DNA from: Alteriqipengyuania bathyomarina_B
Lineage (GTDB): Bacteria; Pseudomonadota; Alphaproteobacteria; Sphingomonadales; Sphingomonadaceae
NCBI RefSeq assembly: GCF_038594605.1
Contig: NZ_JBCFZM010000001.1
Location: 1,364,001 to 1,428,000 of the forward strand
Direction: 5' to 3'
Length of the DNA: 64,000 nt
A program made the position numbers and the translations under genes. The notes below the pieces were generated by a model. It did no database searches, had not been told where the DNA came from, and worked only from the letters and a program-made list of their open reading frames with translations. Below, piece after piece: positions 44,348-52,966 of this stretch. Numbering within the stretch: the stretch's first letter is position 1; each line of letters starts with the position of its first letter.

Positions 44348-45342
44348 CAAGCCTCGTCGTAAACCACTTCGAGGCTCGGCTTGGGTTCGAACGAGCCGCC
44401 GCGCATATCTGCCTGCGTGGCCGGGATCAGCTGGACGTTGCCGCCGGTATCCTCGGGGCTGAACAGGTCGAGCAGGCCATCGCCCTCAAGCGGGGTTGGC
44501 CGCTGCGGCGGGGCATTGGCGACGTTGATCGCCAGCTCCTCGAACAGCGGGGCCCATTCGCCACCGGGCTTGCCGATGATTTGGTAATTGGCCGACTTGC
44601 GTCGAATTTCCTCGTTCGCGGGGATCGCGCACAGCACCGGGATGTCAACCGCTTTGGCGAAAGCCTGCGCCTCTCCCGTGCCGTCGTCCTTGTTCACGAT
44701 CATCCCGGCGACGCCGACATTTCCGCCCATCGAGCGGAAATATTCGACCGCCTTGCACACGTTGTTGGCGACGTAAAGCGACTGCAGGTCGTTCGAGCCG
44801 ACCACGATCACCTTCTGGCACATGTCGCGCGCGATCGGCAGTCCGAAGCCGCCGCACACCACGTCACCGAGAAAATCGAGCAGCACGTAGTCGAAGCCCC
44901 ATTCGTGGAAGCCCAGCTTCTCGAGCAGTTCGAAACCGTGGATGATCCCGCGCCCACCGCAGCCGCGGCCGACCTCGGGCCCGCCCAGCTCCATCGCGAA
45001 CACGCCGTCGCGCTGGAAGCAGACATCCTCGATGCTGACCTCCTCGCCTGCGAGCTTTTTCTTGGAGGAGGTTTCGATGATCGTCGGGCAGGCCTTGCCG
45101 CCGAACAGTAGGCTGGTCGTGTCGCTCTTGGGATCGCACCCGATCAGCAGCACGCGCTTGCCCTGCTGTGCCATCATGTAGCTGAGGTTGGACAGCGCGA
45201 AGCTCTTGCCCGAGCCGCCCTTGCCGTAGATTGCGATGACCTGCGTCTGCTTGGTCACCTCGCCATCGTGCACCGGATCGGGCTCGATCGCGGCCTCTTC
45301 GCGCAGGGCGTCTACGGCGGAAGCTTGGTCGAGGTGGGTCAT
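44347..45342 (-). CDS. bchX: Chlorophyllide reductase iron protein BchX
   Basis: BchX is the ATP-dependent reductase for BchYZ. The 331-residue protein has Walker A YGKGGSGKS and cluster cysteines in GRGCGGRG and DVVCGGFG. The ATG at 45342 overlaps the bchC stop (ATGA). It is clearly distinct from BchL in the other operon. Confidence 0.98.
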   Translation of the reverse strand: MTHLDQASAVDALREEAAIEPDPVHDGEVTKQTQVIAIYGKGGSGKSFALSNLSYMMAQQGKRVLLIGCDPKSDTTSLLFGGKACPTIIETSSKKKLAGEEVSIEDVCFQRDGVFAMELGGPEVGRGCGGRGIIHGFELLEKLGFHEWGFDYVLLDFLGDVVCGGFGLPIARDMCQKVIVVGSNDLQSLYVANNVCKAVEYFRSMGGNVGVAGMIVNKDDGTGEAQAFAKAVDIPVLCAIPANEEIRRKSANYQIIGKPGGEWAPLFEELAINVANAPPQRPTPLEGDGLLDLFSPEDTGGNVQLIPATQADMRGGSFEPKPSLEVVYDEA

Positions 45343-46274
45343 GCAAGTTCGCTCCAGTCCAGCACCAGCTTGAGGCAATCGCGGTCCTCGAAAGCAGTGG
45401 GGTAGGCGGCGCACGCATCGCCTGCCGGGGCCACGTCGGTGACGAGGCCGGCAAGGTTCAGCGCGCCGGTTTGAATAAGGGATTGCATCGCAGCGAGGTC
45501 TTCGGGCTGCCACTCGGCGGCGATCCGCAGCCGAGCCTCGCGCTGAAAGGCGGGCGCAAAATCGAAGCCCAGCCGGTCGCGGTAGAAGCCTGCAAGCACG
45601 ATCTCGCCGCCCTTGCCCAGCCGGGTCACCAGCGTGTCGAGCAGCGAGGCATCGCCGCTGACGTCGTAGATGCTGCGATAGTCGCTGCGCGAATCCGCTT
45701 CGGGATGGACAACATCGTAGCCTTGCGCGCCATGCGTGCGGGCCGGATCGACCTCCCACACCGTGGGTGCGGGCGCGCCGTTGGCGATGGCGATGCGCGC
45801 GAGCAGTCGCCCGAGCACGCCGTGACCGATGATGAGATCGGGCGCGTGGCCGCCAGCCAGCGCGTGGCGCGCGGTCGCAGTCAGCGCGAAGAGCACGCCT
45901 TGTTCGGCCAGCGACTCAGGGATCGGCAGTGCGCGTGCGGCGGGGACGATCAGCGTCCGCGCGGTACCGCCGAAGAGGCCCCGCGCATCGGTGTAGCAGT
46001 TGGCGCCGGGGACGAAGACCCACTCGCCGATGCGGCTTTGTGCGTCGTGTCCGGCATCGACGATCCGGCCGACCGATTCGTAACCGGGCACCAGCGGATA
46101 GCCCATGCCCGGGAATGGCGGCATCTCGCCGGTCCAGAGCAGCTTCTCGGTGCCGCTGCTGACGCCGCTCCAATGGATCGACACCACCACGTCGGACGCC
46201 TCGACCGCCCGCAACTCGAGACGCTTAAGCGCCAAGCGCCCCGGTCCTTCGAGTGTGACGGCCATCGTATCCAT
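45339..46274 (-). CDS. bchC: 3-hydroxyethyl bacteriochlorophyllide a dehydrogenase
   Basis: BchC oxidises the C3 hydroxyethyl group to the acetyl group of bacteriochlorophyllide a. The 311-residue MDR/alcohol-dehydrogenase-like protein has GVSSGTEKLLWTG, the GYESVGRIV segment and GHGVLGRLLA for NAD binding. The start at 46274 (MDTMAVTLEGPG) is preferred over an ATG at 46334 for its family-like N-terminus and AGAGGA upstream. A PpsR palindrome lies at 46360-46377. Confidence 0.96.
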   Translation of the reverse strand: MDTMAVTLEGPGRLALKRLELRAVEASDVVVSIHWSGVSSGTEKLLWTGEMPPFPGMGYPLVPGYESVGRIVDAGHDAQSRIGEWVFVPGANCYTDARGLFGGTARTLIVPAARALPIPESLAEQGVLFALTATARHALAGGHAPDLIIGHGVLGRLLARIAIANGAPAPTVWEVDPARTHGAQGYDVVHPEADSRSDYRSIYDVSGDASLLDTLVTRLGKGGEIVLAGFYRDRLGFDFAPAFQREARLRIAAEWQPEDLAAMQSLIQTGALNLAGLVTDVAPAGDACAAYPTAFEDRDCLKLVLDWSELA

Positions 46275-46359
46275 TGGTCCGGTTCCTCTCCCCTTGGTCG
46301 GTCCGTCGCCACCCGGAGGTGGGATAGCCCACATGTCAGCTACGCCTACCGTGACGTAG

Positions 46360-46377
46360 TGTCAATTCTGCATGACA
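46360..46377. promoter_or_regulatory. Probable PpsR operator ahead of bchC
   Basis: A perfect TGT-N12-ACA with extended symmetry TGTCA...TGACA, 86 bases upstream of the bchC start and 10 bases after the crtF stop. It fits the PpsR/CrtJ consensus exactly and implies a separate promoter for bchCXYZ-puf. Confidence 0.78.
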
Positions 46378-46386
46378 GATTAGTTG

Positions 46387-47505
46387 TCAGGCATGGGCGA
46401 CTATCATGGACGCGATCAGCGTCTGTCGCGTGGCGAGCGAGCGGCTGCGCGCGAAGCCCGCTTCGCGCAGCATCGCGTGAATCTCGCGGGCGGTGCGGGG
46501 GCGGCCTTGACCCATGGCCCAGAGGTAGAGGCCGAAATAGGCGTCGCCCATTGCCTCCGCGCCGGGCGTTCCGGACATTGGCTCAGCGATCAGCAGGGTT
46601 CCGCCGGGTTTCAGCGCAGCGCGGATGTTTGCAAGGATCCGCAGCGCGGGTTCGTCGTCGTGATCGTGGAGAATGCGCACCAGCGAGGCGCAGTCGTAGC
46701 CGCGCGGCAGATCGTCGGAGAGAAAGCTGCCGGAATGCACCGCCACCCGGCCCGCCTCGAGTCGCGCGACGACTTGCGGAAGGTCGAACAGGCCGAGTCG
46801 GAGCCCGGGATGCGCCATGCCTACCGCATCGAGGAACGCGCCATGCCCACCGCCGACATCGAGCAGCGAGCGATGCCGGGAGAAATCATAGGCCGCCAGC
46901 GCCTCGTCCGAGACCGCCGCCTGCGAGGCCGCCATCAGCTGCGAATAGGCACCCGCCTCGCCCTCTTCCGCCGTTTTCTCGGCCCCCGCATAGGACCAGA
47001 AGCGCGACAGCGCGGTCGACTCGGCGCGGTCCTTCCGCAGCAGTGCGAGCGGATCGGCGAGGTCGGCATAGAGCAGCTTGTGATGGTGGATCATCGCCAG
47101 CGCACCCGCGTTGCCGTGGAGCGCGGCACCATGGCGGCCGAGCATCCACCAGCCCTCTGCCACCTCTTCCGCGATCCCGATCGCCGCCGCCGCACGTAGC
47201 AGGCGTAGCGTCGCCTCGCCCGAAAGCCCGGCAAGATCGGCCAGCTCCGCGGTCGACGCAGGCCCTTCTCCCAGGCGCTGCACACAACCGCTCTCAACCG
47301 TGCACAAAAGCACCTGAGAGTAAGCAAAGCCCGCCACAAGGTCGAACAGAGCACCCGCACGCGCTCTTGCGATCGGGCGCAGAAACGGATTGGCCGCAGC
47401 GTGACGCTGGAAGGCGCGGCTGCCGATAATCCGGTTGCGCCAGCCGCGCAGGCGAACCTTCAGCCCACGCGGCTCGACCGATGATTGGCCTTGACCCGTT
47501 TCCAT
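46387..47505 (-). CDS. crtF: Carotenoid O-methyltransferase CrtF
   Basis: CrtF methylates the tertiary hydroxyl made by CrtC in the spirilloxanthin/spheroidene pathway. The 372-residue protein has an N-terminal dimerisation/winged-helix region (FLRPIARARAGALFDLVAGF) and a SAM domain with LDVGGGHGAFL and LIAEPM. The ATG at 47505 is 2 bases from the PpsR palindrome. The gene starts the crtF-bchCXYZ-pufBALM block. Confidence 0.93.
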   Translation of the reverse strand: METGQGQSSVEPRGLKVRLRGWRNRIIGSRAFQRHAAANPFLRPIARARAGALFDLVAGFAYSQVLLCTVESGCVQRLGEGPASTAELADLAGLSGEATLRLLRAAAAIGIAEEVAEGWWMLGRHGAALHGNAGALAMIHHHKLLYADLADPLALLRKDRAESTALSRFWSYAGAEKTAEEGEAGAYSQLMAASQAAVSDEALAAYDFSRHRSLLDVGGGHGAFLDAVGMAHPGLRLGLFDLPQVVARLEAGRVAVHSGSFLSDDLPRGYDCASLVRILHDHDDEPALRILANIRAALKPGGTLLIAEPMSGTPGAEAMGDAYFGLYLWAMGQGRPRTAREIHAMLREAGFARSRSLATRQTLIASMIVAHA

Positions 47506-47506
47506 T

Positions 47507-47524
47507 TGTCCAGTTTGTTGGACA
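47507..47524. promoter_or_regulatory. Probable PpsR operator between crtF and crtD
   Basis: TGTCCAGTTTGTTGGACA is a perfect TGT-N12-ACA palindrome (TGTCCA/TGGACA). It lies 2 bases from the crtF ATG and 43 bases from the crtD ATG in a 61-base divergent gap, so one bound repressor could block both genes. Confidence 0.8.
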
Positions 47525-47566
47525 GATGCTATGTAAATAGCAATCGTCTTGTGGGAGAGCGCGCAG

Positions 47567-49144
47567 ATGGCTGAGAAGGTCGTCGTCATCGGAGCAGGGA
47601 TCGGCGGGCTCGTCAGCGCAGCGCTGCTTGCCGCGCGCGGCTGCGACGTCACCGTGATCGAGAAGGAACCGCAGGTCGGCGGCAAGGCCCGGCGGCTGGA
47701 GGTCGATGGCGGCGCGATCGATGCGGGCCCCACCGTCTTCACCTTGCACGAGGTATTCGAGGATATCTTCCGCGCCTGCGGCAGCAACCTGCGCGCCGCG
47801 CTCGACATTAAACCCGCGCAGGTCATCGCGCGCCATGCGTGGACCCCCGACGAACGGCTCGACCTGTTCGCCGATCCGCTTCGCAGCGAGGAAACGATCG
47901 GCGATTTTGCCGGGGCCGAGGCCGCGCGCGGCTATCGCAACTTCCGCGCAGAGGCGCGCCGCATCTACAACATCCTCGACGAAAGCCTGCTGCGGCAGGG
48001 CAAGGTCTTCTGGCCGCTGCCGCTGATGCAGCGGATCGGCCTCACCCGGGTCGGCGATCTAGCCGCGATCCGCCCTTACGAGAGCCTGTGGAAGGTGCTG
48101 GGCGAGCATTTCGCGGACCCGCGCCTGCGCCAGCTGTTCGGCCGTTACACCACCTATTGCGGCTCCTCGCCCTTCGACTCGCCCGCCACGCTGATGCTGA
48201 TCGCGCATGTCGAGGCGAAGGGTGTTTGGCTGATCGATGGCGGGATGAGCGCGCTGGCCGAAGCGCTCAAGGCACTGGCCGAGGCCAACGGAGCGACCTT
48301 CCGGCTGGGCGAGGGCGTCGCCCGGATCGAGACGGATCGCGATGGCGTATCCGGCGTCGTCCTTCGCCGGAGCGAGCGTATCGCTGCCGATACTGTGCTG
48401 TGCAATGCCGACCCTGCCGCGCTCGCATACGGGCAATTCGGCGAGGCGGCGCGGCGCGCGGTCGGCAAGACGCCGCAGGGCCGCCGCTCGCTCTCCGCGC
48501 TCGTCTGGCTGGCCCATGCGAAGACCAGCGGCTTCCCGCTTTCGCGCCACAACGTGTTCTTCTCGCCCGATTACGCTGCCGAATTCCGCGCCACCGGCAG
48601 CGGTCAACAGATCGCCGACCCGAGCGTCTATGTCTGCGCGCAGGACCGCGATGCGGACGTCGCCCGCACCGGCGCCTCACCCGCCACCGATGGCGGGCGG
48701 GAGCGCTTTCAGGTGATCGTCAACGCCCCGGCAAATGGCGATTCCCACACCTTTACCCAACAGGAGCTCGACCAATGCACGCAAGCCATGACGCGCAGCC
48801 TCGCCCGCTGCGGGCTGGAGCTGGAGCCCGACTTTCCGCACCAACTGGTCACTCCGGCGGATTTCGAAGCGCTGTTCCCTTCGACGGGTGGGGCCCTTTA
48901 TGGACGGGCCTCGCACGGATGGGCGGCGTCCTTCCTGCGGCAGGGAGCAGCCACGCGGATCCCTGGGCTCTATTGCGTCGGGGGGAGCACCCATCCCGGC
49001 GCGGGCGTGCCGATGGCAGCCTTGTCCGGGCAGATCGGAGCGCGCGCAGCGATGGCGCGCCTCGCTTCGATGCGGAAGTCCCACCCGGCGGGTATGGCTG
49101 GTGGTATGTCGACGCGATCAGCAAGGACGGGCGCCACGGCCTGA
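47567..49144 (+). CDS. crtD: Carotenoid 3,4-desaturase (hydroxyneurosporene/methoxyneurosporene dehydrogenase)
   Basis: CrtD desaturates the C3-C4 bond of hydroxylated or methoxylated carotenes. The 525-residue flavoprotein has an FAD motif VIGAGIGGLVSAAL, GGKARRLEVDG, and the C-terminal phytoene-desaturase-type GGSTHPGAGVPMAALSG. The ATG at 47567 is used; a TTG at 47549 is also in frame. About 25 residues after the expected end (GARAAMARLA) read into crtC in another frame and look non-functional. Confidence 0.92.
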   Translation: MAEKVVVIGAGIGGLVSAALLAARGCDVTVIEKEPQVGGKARRLEVDGGAIDAGPTVFTLHEVFEDIFRACGSNLRAALDIKPAQVIARHAWTPDERLDLFADPLRSEETIGDFAGAEAARGYRNFRAEARRIYNILDESLLRQGKVFWPLPLMQRIGLTRVGDLAAIRPYESLWKVLGEHFADPRLRQLFGRYTTYCGSSPFDSPATLMLIAHVEAKGVWLIDGGMSALAEALKALAEANGATFRLGEGVARIETDRDGVSGVVLRRSERIAADTVLCNADPAALAYGQFGEAARRAVGKTPQGRRSLSALVWLAHAKTSGFPLSRHNVFFSPDYAAEFRATGSGQQIADPSVYVCAQDRDADVARTGASPATDGGRERFQVIVNAPANGDSHTFTQQELDQCTQAMTRSLARCGLELEPDFPHQLVTPADFEALFPSTGGALYGRASHGWAASFLRQGAATRIPGLYCVGGSTHPGAGVPMAALSGQIGARAAMARLASMRKSHPAGMAGGMSTRSARTGATA

Positions 49145-49980
49145 CCATCATCGCCTTTCTGGGCAGCGTTTTCTCCCCCTATTACAAGGCGAGCGGGCGC
49201 GGCGATCCGCTGAACCACGCATCGCTCAACGTCGCGCTCTATGGCCCGAAGGCACGCTGGGCGATGACCGAGCGCGGAGGCGCCGATGTAGAGCTGAGCC
49301 GCGATACGCTGGTGCTGGGGCCCAGCAGCGTGCGCTGGACCGGCACTGCGCTGGAGATCGACATCGATGAGCGCGACAAGCGGCTCGGCGTGCCCTGGCA
49401 GCGCCGGGTGCGCGGGCGCATTCGCGTACACCCCGAAGCGCTCAACCCCGTCAGCTTCGCGCTCGATCCGGCGGGCAAACATATCTGGCACTGCCTCGCG
49501 CCGCGCGCACGGATCGAGGTGGATATGCACGAGCCCGACCTGAGCTGGACGGGCCGCGCCTATCTCGATTCGAACTTCGGCGCCGAGTCGCTGGAGGATG
49601 GCTTCGACGTCTGGCACTGGTCGCGCGCGCATCTCAGCGAAGGCGCGGTGGTCTGCTACGAAGGCAAGCGCGCCGATGGTTCGCATTTCGCCAGCGCGAT
49701 CCGCTTCGATGCCTATGGCCTGCCGCAGCAGGTGGAGCTGCCGCTGGCCGCGCCGCTGCCCAGCACGCTCTGGCAGATGGAGCGCAAGACGCGCGGCGAC
49801 CGGGGGCATGCGAGCGTCATCAAGACATGGGAGGATTCGCCCTTCTACGCGCGCTCCACGCTCCGATCGCGCCTGTTCGGCGAAGAGGTGGTCGCGGTGC
49901 AGGAAAGCCTCGACCTCAGGCGCTTCGCGTCGCCGGTGGTGCAATTCATGCTGCCCTACCGGATGCCGCGGGTGGCGTAA
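48973..49980 (+). CDS. crtC: Carotenoid 1,2-hydratase CrtC (start uncertain)
   Basis: CrtC adds water to the psi end group of acyclic carotenes. The conserved body begins at FDAEVPPGGYGWWYVDA and includes GLTIIAFLGSVFSPYY and NVALYGPKARWAM, through to MLPYRMPRVA. No in-frame ATG or GTG precedes the conserved N-terminus; the only in-frame start codon upstream is TTG at 48973, used here, which adds about 30 low-complexity residues and overlaps crtD by 172 bases without a clear ribosome-binding site. Function is well supported; the start is not. Confidence 0.8.
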   Translation: MRRGEHPSRRGRADGSLVRADRSARSDGAPRFDAEVPPGGYGWWYVDAISKDGRHGLTIIAFLGSVFSPYYKASGRGDPLNHASLNVALYGPKARWAMTERGGADVELSRDTLVLGPSSVRWTGTALEIDIDERDKRLGVPWQRRVRGRIRVHPEALNPVSFALDPAGKHIWHCLAPRARIEVDMHEPDLSWTGRAYLDSNFGAESLEDGFDVWHWSRAHLSEGAVVCYEGKRADGSHFASAIRFDAYGLPQQVELPLAAPLPSTLWQMERKTRGDRGHASVIKTWEDSPFYARSTLRSRLFGEEVVAVQESLDLRRFASPVVQFMLPYRMPRVA

Positions 49981-49995
49981 GACCTTTGATTGCAA

Positions 49996-50043
49996 CCCTT
50001 CGTGGTGAGCCTGTCGAACCGCGAACGGCGCGCCAACGTTCGC
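49996..50043. repeat. REP-like repeat after crtC
   Basis: The text CCCTTCGTGGTGAGCCTGTCGAACC followed by a GCGAACG...CGTTCGC hairpin resembles one arm of the repeat at 56806-56880 (shared GAGCCTGTCG core). It lies 16 bases after the crtC stop and could end or stabilise the message. Confidence 0.55.
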
Positions 50044-50092
50044 CGTTGACGCTTCGCCTCTCATTCCTTGTCGTTGCGACGCGCATTGAAAT

Positions 50093-50239
50093 TCAGCGCT
50101 GCTCGTCGTCCGCCTTCTTCGCCTTGTCTCGCTTTATCTCGCGGCTGACCGACCAGTATTGCCACCCGCCAAAGCCCAGCGCGACGACTGCGGTAAAGAC
50201 GATCTCGACCCAGCCGTAATGTTCGCCGAAGCCTTCCAT
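50093..50239 (-). CDS. 48-residue single-pass membrane protein downstream of bchO
   Basis: A short gene with GGAGG at ideal spacing before the ATG. The product has one membrane helix (about residues 11-31, VEIVFTAVVALGFGGWQYW) followed by a very basic and acidic tail (REIKRDKAKKADDE). No function is known to me. It is the last gene of the bchI-D-O direction, separated from bchO by a palindromic repeat. A small PGC membrane protein with this shape might help LH1 or reaction-centre assembly (inference). Confidence 0.7.
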   Translation of the reverse strand: MEGFGEHYGWVEIVFTAVVALGFGGWQYWSVSREIKRDKAKKADDEQR

Positions 50240-50279
50240 CTGTCTATCCTCCATGGGGAGCCTGAACGCTAATTATACT

Positions 50280-50362
50280 CGTCATTGCGAGCGGAGCGAA
50301 GCAATCCAGTGCGGTGCGAGCTCAGCCTGGATCGCCGCAGGGCTTCACCCCTCGCGATGACG
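50280..50362. repeat. ERIC/REP-like palindromic element between bchO and the 48-residue gene
   Basis: An 83-base imperfect inverted repeat with outer arms CGTCATTGCGAG and CTCGCGATGACG and inner CAATCCAG/CTGGATCG, the typical form of a short interspersed palindrome found in many proteobacterial genomes. It begins 20 bases past the bchO stop. Confidence 0.8.
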
Positions 50363-50381
50363 ATATCCGGGGGTCACGCGA

Positions 50382-51278
50382 TCAGTTCGAGTGGCCCTGC
50401 CGATCCAGAAACCCTCGGATCAGCCCCGCAATCTCTTCCGGCCGTTCCTCGTGCATCAGGTGGCCAAGGCCCGGCAGCACTTCGAGCGTGGCGTCGGGCA
50501 AGGCCCGCACCGCATCCTCCACCCCGTCGAGCGGGATGGCATTGTCGCCGCGCGCATGGATCAGCAGCACCGGGTTCGCGATGCCCGGCAAGGCACGTTC
50601 CAGCGGGTCCAGATCCCAGTTCGCCATCATCGCCAGCGCGCTGCGGGCATGGTCGCTGTTGCCGAGCAGCGTCGCGTAGCAGCGCGCACCCTCGCGATCG
50701 ATCCGCGAATTGGTCGAGCGCTGGATGAAGCCTTCGGTATCGCCCGCAAGACGGCTGATGCCGGAGAAGAGTTTCGGCACCAGCGGGTTGAGCGCGAGCA
50801 CCCGCGCCATCGCGGGGAAGACCTGGGCGGCGGGCCAGGGAAACGGCGCGAGCGCGGGGTTCAGCCCGATAATCGGCGTATCGGTGAAGCGATCCAGCGC
50901 GGCAGTGAGCGCGATGGCGGCACCTGCCGAATGGCCGATCATCGCTGCCGGTTCGATTTCCAGCGTTTCGATCAGGGCGCGAACCGCGTCTGCCATGCCC
51001 GGCAGACTCATCTGCGAACCGCGCATAGCTTGGGTGAAGGCATGTCCCGGCAGGTCCGGCGCGATCACGCGGTAATTCTCGGCCAGCAGCGGCATCAACC
51101 CGCGCCACGAATGGCACGACGCGCCGGTGCCGTGGAGCAACAGTAGCACGGGCGCGTCCTCTTCGTCCGGCCCCATCACCTGAACATGCCAGCGCAGGCC
51201 GGCACTTTCGATGAAGCGGCTCGCCTCGCGGTGCGGCCAAGTGCGCCCGTCGCGCTGCCAGTCCAGCGATCCGCTCAT
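50382..51278 (-). CDS. bchO: BchO, alpha/beta-hydrolase-fold Mg-chelatase accessory protein
   Basis: The 298-residue protein has an alpha/beta hydrolase fold with LLLHGTGASCHSW, the nucleophile elbow GHSAGAA, and a C-terminal GLGHLMHEE carrying the catalytic His. BchO occurs with bchID in purple bacteria; its reaction is unproven. The ATG overlaps the bchD stop (ATGA). Confidence 0.94.
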   Translation of the reverse strand: MSGSLDWQRDGRTWPHREASRFIESAGLRWHVQVMGPDEEDAPVLLLLHGTGASCHSWRGLMPLLAENYRVIAPDLPGHAFTQAMRGSQMSLPGMADAVRALIETLEIEPAAMIGHSAGAAIALTAALDRFTDTPIIGLNPALAPFPWPAAQVFPAMARVLALNPLVPKLFSGISRLAGDTEGFIQRSTNSRIDREGARCYATLLGNSDHARSALAMMANWDLDPLERALPGIANPVLLIHARGDNAIPLDGVEDAVRALPDATLEVLPGLGHLMHEERPEEIAGLIRGFLDRQGHSN

Positions 51279-52966
51279 GCGGCCTGCGCCACGGGTTGCG
51301 CAGCCTTGACCGCCGCGTGAAGCTTCGCCGCGTCGGCCATCGGCAAGGCGAGGAAGCGCGCCCGCATCGCCTGCGCCAGCTCGCCCGCCTCGGGCGCGGT
51401 GCGCGCGGAGATATCGACCACCAGCGCATCGAGCCCGCGCGCCGCGATGGTCTTCGCGGCGATGAGCGCATCTTCCTTCGCCTGCGGGCGACCGCCCTTG
51501 CCCTCGACATTGATGTTGGCGCGCCCGTCGGTCAGGATCACGAGATGCGGCGTCTTGCCGCGCGCTGCGACCGCCTCGGCCACCTCGCTTCCTGCCTTCA
51601 ATCCCAGCGCCAGCGGAGTCCCGCCGCCGCCCGGCATCGCGGCGAGCACGCGGCGCGCGCGGGTGAGCGAGCGGGTCGGCGGCAGCAGCAGCTCCGCACC
51701 CTCGCCCCGGAATGCCACCAGCGCGACCTCGCTGCGGGTGACGTAGGCCTGCGCCAGCATCAGCTCGACCGCGCCCTTGGCCTCGGCCAGCCGCGCCGCC
51801 GCCGCCGAGCCCGAGGCATCGACGCAGAAGATGGTGACGCGCGCCCCGCGCTCCTCGAAGCGGCGCACGCGCAGATCGGACTTGCGGATGACGAGGCTGT
51901 CGTTCGCCGCGTCCAGCTCGTGCCGTCTGAGCGCCCGCCACGGCACGGCAGCGCGCAAGGTATCGACCAGCGCCAGCCGCGCACCGCCACGGGGCATGCC
52001 GGGCCGCGCCGAGAGCGGTTTGCCGCGCTGGCCGGAGAGCTTGCGCTTGCCACCCCCGCTCCCGGCGCTGCGCCGCGTGCGCCCCTCGGCCAGCTGCGCC
52101 AGCAGATCGGCCGGGATCGAGGCGAGCGCTGCGTCGAGCACCACGTCGTCGAGTGGCCGCTCACCCGGCTGCGACGCCTCGTCGCGCTCGCCCGCTTCGT
52201 ATTGCTCTGGCGGCGGTGGCGCTTCGTCGGGCAAGTCCTCGGGCAGCTCGGGCATCTGCGTGGCGCGCGGGCCGAGCACGAGGCGCGCCGCAGCGGAGAT
52301 ATCCGCTTCCGCTACCGCCTCGCGGCCTTCCAGCGCGCCATGCGCGCGCGCGGCATGGCATGCAAAATTCAGCGCGCGGACCGAATGGACGCCCAACGCC
52401 GTCGCGGTCGCGGCGAGTGCGTGCAGCGCCTCTTCGCCGAGCGGTGCGACGTCTTCCACGTGGCCAAAGCGCAGCGCAGCACCGGTCATTCCAGCGCGTG
52501 TGAGGTCGCAATGAAATGCCACCCGTTCGAGCAGCGCGGTCGGCGGCACTTCGTCTTCGGTGCCATCGTCCAGCAGGACGAGCCCGAAGTGCGTCTCTTC
52601 GGCGTCCATCGCCTGCGCCAGACGCCCCGCCACGCCTGCATCCAGCCGCTCCGCCATCGGCACGACCAGCACTCCGCCGGTGATCTCTTCGAGCAGGCCA
52701 CGCGCGCGCACCTGCCGCCCTCCGGCGAGGCTGGCGGCAAGGTCGACCCCGCCCAGCAGCCGCTCGTCGTCGATATGCGCGGGCATCCGGCGCAGCGGAA
52801 ACGTGCACCCGGCAGCTTCGCTAAGCCGCTCCAGCAATGCATCGCGCACCGGACCCGAGCCGCGCAGGCTCAGCCCGCCCAGCTGATCGGGAGCGATGAG
52901 AAACAGCGACAACGCCAGCAGCGCATCGTCCTCCGGAGCGGCGGCTGGGCCTGCCCCGGGCTCCAT
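51275..52966 (-). CDS. bchD: Magnesium chelatase subunit D
   Basis: BchD joins BchI in the AAA+ motor of the chelatase. The 563-residue protein has a degenerate AAA+ half, an acidic/proline-rich linker (about residues 235-275), and a von Willebrand A domain with the MIDAS motif DASGSAA. It overlaps bchI (TGATG) and bchO (ATGA). The ATPase half lacks a Walker A, as is normal for this subunit. Confidence 0.97.
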   Translation of the reverse strand: MEPGAGPAAAPEDDALLALSLFLIAPDQLGGLSLRGSGPVRDALLERLSEAAGCTFPLRRMPAHIDDERLLGGVDLAASLAGGRQVRARGLLEEITGGVLVVPMAERLDAGVAGRLAQAMDAEETHFGLVLLDDGTEDEVPPTALLERVAFHCDLTRAGMTGAALRFGHVEDVAPLGEEALHALAATATALGVHSVRALNFACHAARAHGALEGREAVAEADISAAARLVLGPRATQMPELPEDLPDEAPPPPEQYEAGERDEASQPGERPLDDVVLDAALASIPADLLAQLAEGRTRRSAGSGGGKRKLSGQRGKPLSARPGMPRGGARLALVDTLRAAVPWRALRRHELDAANDSLVIRKSDLRVRRFEERGARVTIFCVDASGSAAAARLAEAKGAVELMLAQAYVTRSEVALVAFRGEGAELLLPPTRSLTRARRVLAAMPGGGGTPLALGLKAGSEVAEAVAARGKTPHLVILTDGRANINVEGKGGRPQAKEDALIAAKTIAARGLDALVVDISARTAPEAGELAQAMRARFLALPMADAAKLHAAVKAAQPVAQAA

